Assembly (NCBI RefSeq): GCF_028737255.1
Contig: NZ_JAQZAN010000011.1
Location: 1 to 64,000, forward strand
From: Actinomycetospora straminea
GTDB lineage: Bacteria; Actinomycetota; Actinomycetes; Mycobacteriales; Pseudonocardiaceae
Direction: 5' to 3'
Length of the DNA stretch: 64,000 nucleotides
In this document: in pieces, positions 1 to 8,417 of the stretch
How positions within the stretch are numbered: the stretch's first letter is position 1
Layout: each line of letters begins with the position of its first letter
Made by a program: the position numbers and the translations under genes
The notes under the pieces: model-generated
Seen by the model: the letters and a program-made list of their open reading frames with translations, nothing else
The model's database searches: none
Told to the model about the DNA's origin: nothing

Positions 1-60
1 CTGCGCCAACCGACCACCCACCAGCCGCCTGTCACCAACGTGACGGCCGAGTACAGCTAG
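1..60 (+). CDS. 3' end of an unidentified protein (partial)
   Basis: Frame 1 is open from the window edge to a TAG at 58-60 and encodes the last 19 residues of a protein (ending NVTAEYS). The stop lies 17 bp before the stop of the convergent small membrane gene, which fits two genes ending against each other. Too little is present to assign a family, so the product is unknown. It could be a chance open frame, but the spacing fits the otherwise very compact gene layout. Confidence 0.45.
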   Translation: MRQPTTHQPPVTNVTAEYS

Positions 61-77
61 CGGGGCCCGGCGGACGG

Positions 78-233
78 TCAGCCGACCGAGACGCCGTCGA
101 GTCCCAGCGCGAGGTCGACCCACGGGAAGACCACGCCGAACAGGGCGGCGACGACCGCCACGGCGAGGACGAGGAGCTGGAGGACCCGCACGGCGACCGG
201 CCCGGGCAGCCGCCGCCACAACCACGCGTACAT
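78..233 (-). CDS. 51-residue single-pass membrane protein downstream of class E sortase
   Basis: A small protein starting MYAWLWRRLPGP and then one hydrophobic segment (about residues 14-38) ending in a short C-terminal tail; the basic residues lie on the N-terminal side. Its ATG overlaps the sortase stop (TGATG), so it is translationally coupled and is the last gene of the sortase operon. Small proteins of this look commonly follow actinobacterial class E sortase genes; their role is not known to me. A partner or stabiliser of the sortase in the membrane is an inference from gene order only. The alternative longer frame starting far upstream overlaps the sortase and is a shadow. Confidence 0.7.
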   Translation of the reverse strand: MYAWLWRRLPGPVAVRVLQLLVLAVAVVAALFGVVFPWVDLALGLDGVSVG

Positions 234-1024
234 CAGCTCTCCTCCCGACCCGATCTCGGTGCCGTCTCGGTGAGGACGGCGTGGACGACGAGGCGCTCGC
301 GCGCGGAGAACCGCGGGTGACAGGTCGTCAGCGTGAGGAGGCGCTGCGGCGACGCCGGGGCCTCGGCCGGACGGCCGGGCACCGTGTCCAGGACGCTGGT
401 CTCCGTCGGCCGGACCACCTCGCGACCCGTCAGCCCGGCGTAGACGCCCTCCGGCGCGGCGACGTCGGCGCACTCCGCACGTCGTGCCCGTTCCCGTGGC
501 CAGGCCCGGACCTCGGAGGCCAGGGGGAGCACGCGGTAGGTCAGCCGCGCGTCCCGCGTCTCCACGACGACGGCGTCGCACGACCGGAGCGTCCCGAGAC
601 CGTCGAACGGCGCGCCGTGGGTCACGCGGTGGCCCGCCAGCCCGACGTTGCCCGGCTGCCCGGGCAGCGGCGTCCCCGCGTAGTGGCCGACCCCGGCCGC
701 GAGCTCCGGACGGTCGGTGCCCTCGACGACCGCGTACGACCAGTCGGGTCCGAAGGCCGGGATGCGGAGCCGGGCGATGGGCTCCCCCACCACCGGTGGC
801 GCGGCCACCGGGGCACGCCAGGCGTCGTCCAGCGCCGCGGACGCCGAGGCCTGCGCCGACCGGGCCGTCACGGCGGTCCCGTAGAGCTCGTGGACGACGT
901 AGAGCACGAGGACGACCCCGAGCGTCAGCAGGACCTCCGCGAGACCACGGATCACGCGGTGGGCACCGTCCCGTCGACCGGTCGCGCGGGCCGGGCCGGC
1001 CACGGCGGTGTCACCGCTCGGCAC
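233..1024 (-). CDS. srtE: class E sortase (cell-wall transpeptidase)
   Basis: A 263-residue transpeptidase that would cleave a sorting signal and join the protein to peptidoglycan outside the membrane. One N-terminal membrane anchor (about residues 26-46) precedes the sortase domain. The catalytic triad is visible: His132 in GLAGHRVTHG, Cys235 in TLTTCHPRFS and Arg244. Class E enzymes of actinobacteria prefer LAXTG signals, and the gene just upstream encodes exactly such a signal. The GTG start at 1024 lies 14 nt inside the end of that gene, so the two are coupled; the next gene begins on the sortase stop. Compared with short sortases there is a roughly 30-residue insertion between His and Cys (about residues 172-205). 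Confidence 0.9.
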   Translation of the reverse strand: MPSGDTAVAGPARATGRRDGAHRVIRGLAEVLLTLGVVLVLYVVHELYGTAVTARSAQASASAALDDAWRAPVAAPPVVGEPIARLRIPAFGPDWSYAVVEGTDRPELAAGVGHYAGTPLPGQPGNVGLAGHRVTHGAPFDGLGTLRSCDAVVVETRDARLTYRVLPLASEVRAWPRERARRAECADVAAPEGVYAGLTGREVVRPTETSVLDTVPGRPAEAPASPQRLLTLTTCHPRFSARERLVVHAVLTETAPRSGREES

Positions 1025-1169
1025 GGGGCACGAGACGCAGGAGGGCGAAGCCGGCCGCGATGAGGGTCATCGCGGAGACGACCAACCACAGCAGCGGCAG
1101 GCCGGTGTAGGCCAGGACGCCCGCGGGCGCGCCGGCGGCGACGGCGGTGGTGCCGAGCTTTCCGTACAT
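1011..1169 (-). CDS. 52-residue LAYTG sorting-signal protein, likely sortase substrate
   Basis: A gene below usual size cut-offs: ATG at 1169, TGA at 1011. The product is almost nothing but a cell-wall sorting signal: a short Ala/Gly-rich start, LAYTG at about residues 19-23, one hydrophobic segment (about 24-46) and a positively charged end (RLVPRAER). A strong ribosome binding site (GAGAGGAG) sits about 7 nt before the ATG, which argues for real translation. It overlaps the sortase gene by 14 nt. LAXTG is the preferred motif of class E sortases, so this is likely the cognate substrate. There is no signal peptide or mature domain before the motif, so what would be anchored is only about 20 residues. 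Alternatively it could be a sortase regulator or decoy. Confidence 0.75.
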   Translation of the reverse strand: MYGKLGTTAVAAGAPAGVLAYTGLPLLWLVVSAMTLIAAGFALLRLVPRAER

Positions 1170-1251
1170 GAGGGACTCCTCTCGGGTCGCGGCACGCGTG
1201 CGCGTACCGCGGGATGGGACGGAACGGGACGGAGGGGACGGCGGCGCGTGG

Positions 1252-2472
1252 TCAGCCGGTGCCGGCGTCGGCGTGGTGCCAGACGGCGACGCGGCCCGTG
1301 AGCGCGTGGAGGGCGGCGACCAGGTAGATGCCTTGGTGGACGAGGTCGTAGGCGAACTCGAGGACGATGGGGGCGGCGAGGGCCATGGCGGTCCAGCCCT
1401 GGCGTCGCACCGTCCAGACGCGCTCGGTGACGAACAGCGCCGGGAGCGCCCACCACACCCCGGACGGCAGGCCGAGCCACCCCAGGAGGCCGAAGACCAC
1501 GGTCGCCGTGAGGAACAGGACGACCGCCGCGATCCCGAGGTACATCGCGGTCTGCTTCGCGATGTAGGGGACGGTCACGCGGGTGATCCCGTAGTGGCGG
1601 AGGTTGTCGAGCGCGCCGCGCTGCCACCGCATGCGCTGCTTCCACAGCGCGGGCCAGCTGGGCATGATCTCGGTCAGGACGCCGCACGAGCGGGGCGAGA
1701 CGGTGCGCCACCCCAGGCTCTTGACCGCGAGCGTGATCTCGTTGTCCTCGGTGAGGGCGAGGGTGTCGTAGATCGTCCCGTGCTCGCCGGGGAGCTCCGT
1801 GCCGCGCGCGTCCGCGACCGCCCGCAGGACGGGGACGCGGAAGACGGTGGCGGTCCCGGTGAGGACGACGGCCCGGCCCTTCTTGCGGGCCACCTCGCGG
1901 GCGTAGCGGGCGTACTCGTTGCGCTGCAGCGCCCCGATCAGGCCGCCGCCGGCCTCGCCGTAGAAGACCCCGCCGATCGCCCCGGCGCCCTCGTCGCGGC
2001 GCAGGTGCGCCGTCGCCGCGGCCAGGAACCCCGGCACGATCATCGAGTCCGCGTCCATGACCATGACCAGCTCGTCGTCGGCGAGGTCGGGGAGCACGGA
2101 CGCCAGCGCCTGGTTCAGCGCACCGGCCTTCTTGTCGCGGTTGCCCCGGGTGACGAGCACCTCGGCGCCGAGCTCCGCGGCGACCGTCACGGTCGCGTCG
2201 GTGCAGTTGTCGGCGACCACCACGACGCGGGCGGGTCGGTGCGCCTGCCAGCGCAACGAGGCGAGCGCGGCCGGCAGCGCCTCCTGCTCGTCGTGCGCCG
2301 GGATCAGCACCGTGACCCGCGGCTCGCCGGCGGTGGCCGGGGGTGACACCGGTGTGCCGATCGCGTCGGAGAGCCGCAGCATGTCGGCCAGGCGACGGCC
2401 GCTGTGCATCGGCGGCCGGTCCCCGGCGGCGTGCCGCGTGGACCGTGGCGTGATCGGTGTGGCGACGGACAT
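1252..2472 (-). CDS. GT2 family membrane polysaccharide synthase-like glycosyltransferase
   Basis: A 406-residue processive-type glycosyltransferase that should polymerise sugars from a nucleotide donor at the inner membrane face. Visible GT2 motifs: the donor-binding start VTVLIPAHDE, the DAD metal site in VMVMDADSM, the TED base in LTEDNEIT and the QxxRW acceptor motif in KQRMRWQRG. Two hydrophobic blocks follow the catalytic part and should form the membrane channel region. I chose the ATG at 2472 (MSVATPITPR) because a G-rich Shine-Dalgarno (GGGGGGT) lies just upstream; an in-frame upstream start would add 13 residues. The product polymer cannot be told from sequence. It precedes the sortase operon by 82 nt, so a shared envelope role is possible. 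Confidence 0.85.
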   Translation of the reverse strand: MSVATPITPRSTRHAAGDRPPMHSGRRLADMLRLSDAIGTPVSPPATAGEPRVTVLIPAHDEQEALPAALASLRWQAHRPARVVVVADNCTDATVTVAAELGAEVLVTRGNRDKKAGALNQALASVLPDLADDELVMVMDADSMIVPGFLAAATAHLRRDEGAGAIGGVFYGEAGGGLIGALQRNEYARYAREVARKKGRAVVLTGTATVFRVPVLRAVADARGTELPGEHGTIYDTLALTEDNEITLAVKSLGWRTVSPRSCGVLTEIMPSWPALWKQRMRWQRGALDNLRHYGITRVTVPYIAKQTAMYLGIAAVVLFLTATVVFGLLGWLGLPSGVWWALPALFVTERVWTVRRQGWTAMALAAPIVLEFAYDLVHQGIYLVAALHALTGRVAVWHHADAGTG

Positions 2473-2613
2473 CTGGTTGACCCCCCGGCAACGCCCACTT
2501 GGCTGGAGCATCGTGTACGGAGAGCTTCGAAAGGACCCGAGAGGTCGTTAACCAGGAGCAGAACACTCACCCGTTGGAGTGAGCAACGGTCGCGATTGGG
2601 TCACGAAGAGCTA

Positions 2614-3345
2614 TCAGCGCGGGACGACGAGGACGAGCGCGTGCTCCGCGGCCTGCTCCACGCGCAGGCCGGCGTCGCGCAGGAGCGCGAGCACGCCGCC
2701 CGCGTCCTTCGGGCGGCGGCGGGAGGAGGCGAGGAGCCGGGCGGCGTGGCCCTTGTGCGACTTGTTCGCGTGGCTGACCACCGTCCGCGAGCCGTCGGCG
2801 GCCTCGCTGTGCACGTCCAGCGTCACGGCGCCCTTCGCCGGGCCCAGCGCTGCGTAGGGGCCCGACCGCAGGTCGACGACCAGGTCGTCCTGCCCGGCCA
2901 GCAGCGGCATCAGCTCGGGCCGCCAGGTCACCCGCAGCCCCTCACGTCCCGGCAGCGCGCTGCCGCCCGAGAGCCGGTAGGCGGGGATCGGGTCGGTGGC
3001 CCCGACCAGCCCGAACAGCGCCGAGCAGATCACGAGCCGCCGCCGCGCCGCCGGCGTCAGGGAGGCGGCGTCGAGCGCGTCGTAGAGCACACCGGTGTAG
3101 CGGCGCAGCGCGGGCGTGGTCGGCGAGGTCCACAGCGCGGCGTTGCGGGCGATCTCGTCGTCCTGGCGCTCCGAGACGTCCAGCGCCGCCCGGGAGGCCG
3201 GGACGTCGGCGGCCAGCGCCACCAGCTCGTCCACCAGCACCTTGCGCGTCGGGTTGAGAGACGGGAACGACAGCGCGTCGAGGTCGAGCGGGCGGCCGCG
3301 CCCGCCGGGGGCCTTGGTCTCCGACGGCGGCAGCACGACGAGCAC
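2614..3345 (-). CDS. yaaA: YaaA family peroxide-stress protein (DUF328)
   Basis: A 243-residue member of the YaaA/DUF328 family, which in E. coli lowers free iron and protects DNA during peroxide stress. Family hallmarks are the N-terminal LPPSETKAPGG and the C-terminal ANKSHKGHAARLL block. The GTG at 3345 gives the normal family start (MLVVLPPSE); a GTG three codons upstream is also possible. It is divergent from the phosphotransferase with only 24 nt between the starts, so promoters must overlap the opposing genes. Confidence 0.88.
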   Translation of the reverse strand: MLVVLPPSETKAPGGRGRPLDLDALSFPSLNPTRKVLVDELVALAADVPASRAALDVSERQDDEIARNAALWTSPTTPALRRYTGVLYDALDAASLTPAARRRLVICSALFGLVGATDPIPAYRLSGGSALPGREGLRVTWRPELMPLLAGQDDLVVDLRSGPYAALGPAKGAVTLDVHSEAADGSRTVVSHANKSHKGHAARLLASSRRRPKDAGGVLALLRDAGLRVEQAAEHALVLVVPR

Positions 3346-3369
3346 ACCCGGCACGGTAGCCCGGGCACG

Positions 3370-4284
3370 ATGGGCTCGGTGGGCACGGTGCAGGAGCGCG
3401 GGACGCCCGGCTGGCGCGACGAGGTGCTCGCGTGGATCGCCGACGTCACCGGGCTCCGGCCCGTCGGCGAGGTGACCCAGCGCCACCGCGCCTGGTCGAC
3501 GGTGCTGCGCGTGCCGACGGCCGACGGTCCGGTGTGGCTCAAGGAGCCGGTGACGGGCATGGCGGCCGAGGTCGGGCTGCACGCGCTGCTCGCCCGCGTC
3601 GCCCCCGACGCCGTCGCGACCCCGCTCGCCGTCGACGTCGAGCGCCACCGCCTGCTCCTGCCCGACACGGGCCCGAGCGTCCGCGACGACGGCTCCGACC
3701 CGTCGGCCGCCCTGACCGCGGCCCTGCCCCGCTACGCCGACCTCCAGCGCCGCCTCGCCCCCCACCTCGCCGCGATGGCCGCGCTCGGCGTGCCCGACGC
3801 CACCCCGCCGGCCCTGCCCGCGCGGTACGCCGAGGCCGTCGCGACGATCGGCGGTCCCGACCGCACGGCCGAGGTCCGGGCCTGGGCCGACGAGCTCGCC
3901 GGCACCGTCCCGTCCAGCCTCGACCACCAGGACCTGCACGCCGGCAACGTCCTCGCCGACGGCCGCTTCGCCGACTGGGGCGACGCCGTCCTCGCCCACC
4001 CCTTCGCGAGCCTGCTCGTGGCGCTGGGGTCGCTGCGACGCCGGCTGCAGGTCACGACGGACGACGTCGCCGTCACCCGGCCTCGCGACGCGTACCTCGA
4101 GGTCTTCACGGACGTGGCGCCGCGCGACCGGCTGGTCCACCTGAGCCGGGTCGCCTGCCGCGCCGCCGTCGTCGCCCGCGCCCTGACCTGGACCCGGGGC
4201 GCGTCGGCCGACCCCCGCTTCGTCGACGCGCCCCGCGAGACGCTCGCGGCCCTCGGGGACCCCGACTGGCTGGCGGGCACCTGA
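3370..4284 (+). CDS. aminoglycoside phosphotransferase-fold kinase
   Basis: A 304-residue protein with the kinase-like APH fold. The catalytic loop reads SLDHQDLHAGNVL (HxD...N) and is followed by the metal-binding DWGDA, about residues 180-205. The N-terminal lobe has a poorly conserved nucleotide loop. Family members phosphorylate small molecules such as aminoglycosides, homoserine or choline; the substrate here is unknown and resistance should not be assumed. Start ATG at 3370. It ends 38 nt before the jetC start and may be read with it, though the functional link is unclear. Confidence 0.8.
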   Translation: MGSVGTVQERGTPGWRDEVLAWIADVTGLRPVGEVTQRHRAWSTVLRVPTADGPVWLKEPVTGMAAEVGLHALLARVAPDAVATPLAVDVERHRLLLPDTGPSVRDDGSDPSAALTAALPRYADLQRRLAPHLAAMAALGVPDATPPALPARYAEAVATIGGPDRTAEVRAWADELAGTVPSSLDHQDLHAGNVLADGRFADWGDAVLAHPFASLLVALGSLRRRLQVTTDDVAVTRPRDAYLEVFTDVAPRDRLVHLSRVACRAAVVARALTWTRGASADPRFVDAPRETLAALGDPDWLAGT

Positions 4285-4322
4285 ACCCCCGCCCCAGGAA
4301 TGTGCTCCGTACCCTCCGTCGA

Positions 4323-7300
4323 GTGCCTGCCGACGATCAGCAGCGCTGGAAGCCCTCCCGCGCCGGCATCCTGAACGTCTACCAGTACCAGGACGAGGTG
4401 CTGGAGTTCGGCGACGGCCGCCTGCTCCTGCGCGGGGTCAACGGGTCGGGCAAGTCGACGGCGATGAACATGCTGCTGCCGTTCCTGCTCGAGGCCGACG
4501 TCCGCAAGATCGACGCGGCGGGCGAGCAGCGCGGGGTCCTGCGCAGCTGGATGCTGTCGGACCACGACGACACCCAGCGCACCGGCTACCTGTGGATCGA
4601 GTTCGAGCGCGCGGGGGAGTACCGGACGGTCGGGTGCGGCATCCGCGCCAACCGCAGCACCGACCGCGTCGCGACCTGGTGGTTCTCCACCGACCGCCGG
4701 GTGCGCATCGACCTGCGGCTCACCGAGGCCGACGTCCCGTTCTCGGTCGACGCGCTGCGCGCCGAGCTCGGCACGCGCGGGCAGGTCTTCACGTCGACCG
4801 GGGAGTACCGCGCCGAGATCGCCCGCCGCTTCTTCGGCGGCGTCGACCCGGGCGCGTACTTCCGGCTGCTGCACCAGGTCCGCAACCCGCGCGTCGGCGA
4901 CCGCATCGACGCCGACCTGCCGCGCACGCTGCGCGAGGCGCTGCCGCCGGTGCCCGAGGACGCGGTGCACGACGCCGCGCAGCCGCTCGAGGACCTCGAG
5001 GACCACCGCCGCAACGTCACCGACCTCGCCCGCACCGCCGAGGCGCTCGACGGCGCCGTCGAGACCTACACCGACTACGCCCGCCGCGTGCTGATGACCG
5101 AGGTCGAGGCGGTGGCGTCCGCGCTCGACATCGCCCGCTCCGCCGCGCGTCGCGTCGACCGCGACCGGGCCGGGGTCGACAAGGCCACCGCCGCGCAGGA
5201 GGCGGCGACCCGGGCGACCGGCGACCTCGCCGACGAGCACGCCGAGGCCACCGCCGAGCGCGCCGGGCTCGCGGCGCTGCCCGAGTACACCGCGCACGCC
5301 GACCTCGTGCGCCGCCGCGACGAGGTCGCCCGCGCCGACGCGCACGTCGCCACCCTCGACGGCCACCGCGCCCGGGCCCGCGAGCGGGTGGTCGCGGCGG
5401 CCGCCGCGGTGGGCGCGGCGCGGGGCCAGCTCGACTCCGATCTCGCCGGGGTGGCCGAGCACCTGCGCGCGGTCGGTGACGCGGCCCGCGAGGCGTCGGC
5501 GCCGGGCATCGCCGGCCGGCTCCCCGACCCGCCGGCCCCGGCCACCGAGCCCCGCCGCGACGAGGCCGGCGAGACCACGGTCGAGGTGCCGGTCGAGGAC
5601 GACGACCCGGCCGCGGACCTGGAGCTGACGCCCGTCGCCGACGCCCTGCGCGCCCACCGCACGACGGTGCGGGCGGTCGCCGAGCACGCCCGCGGCGCCC
5701 GGCGCGCCACCGAGGTCGCCGACGCCACCGACACCGCCGCCAGGGAGGCGCTCGCCGCGCGCGGGGCCGCCGAGGAGCAGGCCGCCACCGCCCGCCGCGC
5801 CGCCCGGGCCGCGGCGGACGAGCACGCCGAGGCGGTCGCCGGCTGGACCCGGCGCCTGACCGAGCACGTCGCCGCCGTGCCGGCCGCCGAGCCCGGGGGC
5901 GCGCCGGGGTGGCTCGGCCTGCCCTCGTCCGAGGTCGACGGGCCCGACGACGACCTGCGCCGCGCCGCCGAGCGCCGCCGCTCGGGAGCCCGCCAGGTCG
6001 CCGACGACGTCACGAGCACGCTGGACCGGGCCCGTGACCGCGGGCGCACGACCGTCGCCGACCTCGACGCCACGCTCGCCGACCTGCTCGCCGAGCACGC
6101 CCGGGTCGAGGACGCCGGCGAGCTGCCCCTGCCCCGTGCCTCCTGGCGCAGCGACGACGAGGCCCCCGACGGCGCCCTGCTGGCGGCGCTCGTCGACTTC
6201 CGCGAGCACCTCGACGACACCGAGCGCGCCGGGCTCGAGGCGGCGCTCGAGGCGTCGGGGCTGCTCACCGCGCACGTCGACGGGGACGGGACGCTGCGCG
6301 GGGGCGACCTCGTCGTCGGTGCGGCCGACCCGGTCGCGGGGCCGGCGCTCGACACCCTGCTCGTGCCCGTGGACACCAAGACCGTGCCGGTCGAGGTCGT
6401 GGCGTCCGTGCTCGCGGCCGTCGGGACGTCCGCGGGCGCGGTGCGGGTGGCCACGGACGGGACCTTCGCCGCCGGCCCGCTGCGGGGCCGCCACGCGAAG
6501 GCGGCGGCCGAGCACGTCGGCGCCGGCGCCCGGGCCCAGGCGCGGGAGCGCCGGCTCGCCGAGCTGACCGCGGCGATCACCGACGCCCAGGGTCACCGGG
6601 ACGCGGCGGGCACCGTCGCCGACGCCCTCGACGGGCACGCCGAGGGCCTGCGCCGGCTCGTCGCCGAGCTCCCCGGGACGCGCGGGGTGGACGACGCGGT
6701 GGCCGCCGCGACCGGCGCGGTCCGTTTCGCCGAGGGCGCGCAGGACCGCCACCGCGAGCTCGCCGCCACCGCGGGCGACGCCCGCCGCCGGGCCGACGAC
6801 GCGTGGGCGGCCCTGTCGCGCGCCGCGTCCGAGGCCGGCGTGCCCACCGACCCCGACCGCCTCGACGGCCTGCTCGAGGCGGTGTCCGACGCCGAGCGCG
6901 CGCTCGCCGCCGTCGACGCCGCCCGCGACCGCGTCGCCCGCACCGCCCGCGCCTGGCGTGAGGCGATCGCCGCGTGGGAGCGCGACGCCGCCGACCACGC
7001 GACCGCCGTCGGCGAGCACCGGGAGGCCGCGGGACGCGCGTCGTCGGTGCGCACCGAACTGACGACGATCGAGGAGTCGCTCGGCGAGGAGCCGGCCAAG
7101 GTCGCGGCCCGTGTGGGCGAGCTCGACGAGCGCCTGCGCACGATCGCCGCGCGCCTCGAGGAGGCCCGCGAGGAGCAGACCGCGGCCGCCGTCGCGGTGT
7201 CGAAGGCCGAGATGACGCTCGAGGAGACCCGCCGGGGCCTCGACGAGAAGCAGCGCGCGGCGCGGTCGGCGCGGGCGCGGCTGGTCGACGCGGCGGCGGT

Positions 7301-8417
7301 GCCCGGGCTGCTGCAGGCGGCGGAGCGATCGGCTGCTCCCGCCGAGGACACCGACGAGGAGACCGGCCCCGAGCCCCTGCCCTCGGTCGCCGACACCGTC
7401 GAGGGCGCCGAGGAGCTGGTCGCGGCCCTGCGCGAGCGGCTGCCCGCCCCGCGGCGGGCGGTCGGCGAGGACGCGCTGGACAAGGCGCTGCGGGCCGCGC
7501 GCGACGAGCTCGCCAGCGGCTGGGACGTCGAGAGCCGTCGGGGCGGTGACGGTCGCGACGGCATGCCGCTCGCGGTGCACGTCAGCGGGCCGTCGCGGGC
7601 GGTGCTCGCGCAGATGGTGCACCGGGTCGCGGTGCAGCGCCGGCGGGCGACGAGCCTGCTCTCGGCGCAGCAGGACCAGGCGCTGCGCAACCTGCTGCAC
7701 GGCCGGATCGCCCGCGAGGTCGCCGACGCCCTGTTCGCCGCGCGCGAGCTCGTCGACCGGATGAACCGCATCCTCCGGGGCGTCACCTCCAGCCAGGGCA
7801 TCGGCGTGCGCCTCGACTGGCGCGCCCGCGGCGACCTCGACCCCGACACCGCGACCGCGCTGGACCTGCTCGGCAAGCACCCCGACCGGCGCTCGCCCGA
7901 GGAGGACGACCAGGTCCGCGAGGCGGTGAAGACGCTCGTCGAGCAGGCCCGCGCGCGGGACCCGGAGGCGTCGTACCGCAGCGTCATCGGCGAGGTCCTC
8001 GACTACCGGACCTGGCACGAGATGCGCCTCTACCTGCGCCGGCCCGGGCGCAGCGACGAGCTGCTCACGCGCCGCACGACGCTGTCGGAGGGCGAGAAGA
8101 AGCTGGTCACGGTGCTGCCGATGGCCGCGGCGGCCGCCGCCAGCGCCGCGGCGCACGACCCGCACGGGGTCGGCGCGCCGCGGCTCGTGCTGCTCGACGA
8201 CGCGTTCGCGAAGGTGTCCGAGGACAACCACGCCAAGCTCTTCGGGCTGCTCGTGGACCTCGACGTCGACTTCGTCGTCACCTCCGAGCGGCTGTGGGGC
8301 ACGCACCCGACCGTGCCGGCGTTGGCGATCACCGAGGTGCTGCGCGACCCGGAGCTGCGCGCGATCGCGCTGGTGCACTACCGGTGGGACGGGTCCGCCC
8401 TGGAGGTCACGGCGTGA
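4323..8417 (+). CDS. jetC: JetC-type SMC ATPase of Wadjet type II (TIGR02680)
   Basis: A 1,364-residue SMC/MukB-like motor. The head starts RWKPSRAGIL with a Walker A GVNGSGKST (about residues 38-47). Long Ala/Glu/Arg-rich coiled coils (about 240-620 and 730-1150) flank a hinge-like globular block (about 620-725). The C-terminal head has the signature LSEGEKK (about 1253) and Walker B LVLLDDAFAKVSEDN (about 1285-1300). In Wadjet, JetC with JetA and JetB forms a loop-extruding complex that recognises small circular DNA for cleavage by JetD. Start is uncertain: GTG 4323 or GTG 4302. The residue after the Walker B Asp is Asp rather than the usual Glu; this may be a family trait. Stop overlaps the jetA start (GTGA). 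Confidence 0.85.
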   Translation: MPADDQQRWKPSRAGILNVYQYQDEVLEFGDGRLLLRGVNGSGKSTAMNMLLPFLLEADVRKIDAAGEQRGVLRSWMLSDHDDTQRTGYLWIEFERAGEYRTVGCGIRANRSTDRVATWWFSTDRRVRIDLRLTEADVPFSVDALRAELGTRGQVFTSTGEYRAEIARRFFGGVDPGAYFRLLHQVRNPRVGDRIDADLPRTLREALPPVPEDAVHDAAQPLEDLEDHRRNVTDLARTAEALDGAVETYTDYARRVLMTEVEAVASALDIARSAARRVDRDRAGVDKATAAQEAATRATGDLADEHAEATAERAGLAALPEYTAHADLVRRRDEVARADAHVATLDGHRARARERVVAAAAAVGAARGQLDSDLAGVAEHLRAVGDAAREASAPGIAGRLPDPPAPATEPRRDEAGETTVEVPVEDDDPAADLELTPVADALRAHRTTVRAVAEHARGARRATEVADATDTAAREALAARGAAEEQAATARRAARAAADEHAEAVAGWTRRLTEHVAAVPAAEPGGAPGWLGLPSSEVDGPDDDLRRAAERRRSGARQVADDVTSTLDRARDRGRTTVADLDATLADLLAEHARVEDAGELPLPRASWRSDDEAPDGALLAALVDFREHLDDTERAGLEAALEASGLLTAHVDGDGTLRGGDLVVGAADPVAGPALDTLLVPVDTKTVPVEVVASVLAAVGTSAGAVRVATDGTFAAGPLRGRHAKAAAEHVGAGARAQARERRLAELTAAITDAQGHRDAAGTVADALDGHAEGLRRLVAELPGTRGVDDAVAAATGAVRFAEGAQDRHRELAATAGDARRRADDAWAALSRAASEAGVPTDPDRLDGLLEAVSDAERALAAVDAARDRVARTARAWREAIAAWERDAADHATAVGEHREAAGRASSVRTELTTIEESLGEEPAKVAARVGELDERLRTIAARLEEAREEQTAAAVAVSKAEMTLEETRRGLDEKQRAARSARARLVDAAAVPGLLQAAERSAAPAEDTDEETGPEPLPSVADTVEGAEELVAALRERLPAPRRAVGEDALDKALRAARDELASGWDVESRRGGDGRDGMPLAVHVSGPSRAVLAQMVHRVAVQRRRATSLLSAQQDQALRNLLHGRIAREVADALFAARELVDRMNRILRGVTSSQGIGVRLDWRARGDLDPDTATALDLLGKHPDRRSPEEDDQVREAVKTLVEQARARDPEASYRSVIGEVLDYRTWHEMRLYLRRPGRSDELLTRRTTLSEGEKKLVTVLPMAAAAAASAAAHDPHGVGAPRLVLLDDAFAKVSEDNHAKLFGLLVDLDVDFVVTSERLWGTHPTVPALAITEVLRDPELRAIALVHYRWDGSALEVTA

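Noticed and set aside
2473-2613. Possible riboswitch or structured leader before the GT2 gene
   Set aside because: Only 5-bp stems (CACTC/GAGTG or CTCAC/GTGAG near 2564-2583) could be found and no known riboswitch consensus is visible.
3732-8378. Very long open frame on the strand opposite jetC
   Set aside because: It has no start context and its protein is Gly/Arg-rich low complexity; it is the usual antisense shadow of a GC-rich gene whose true frame contains all SMC motifs.
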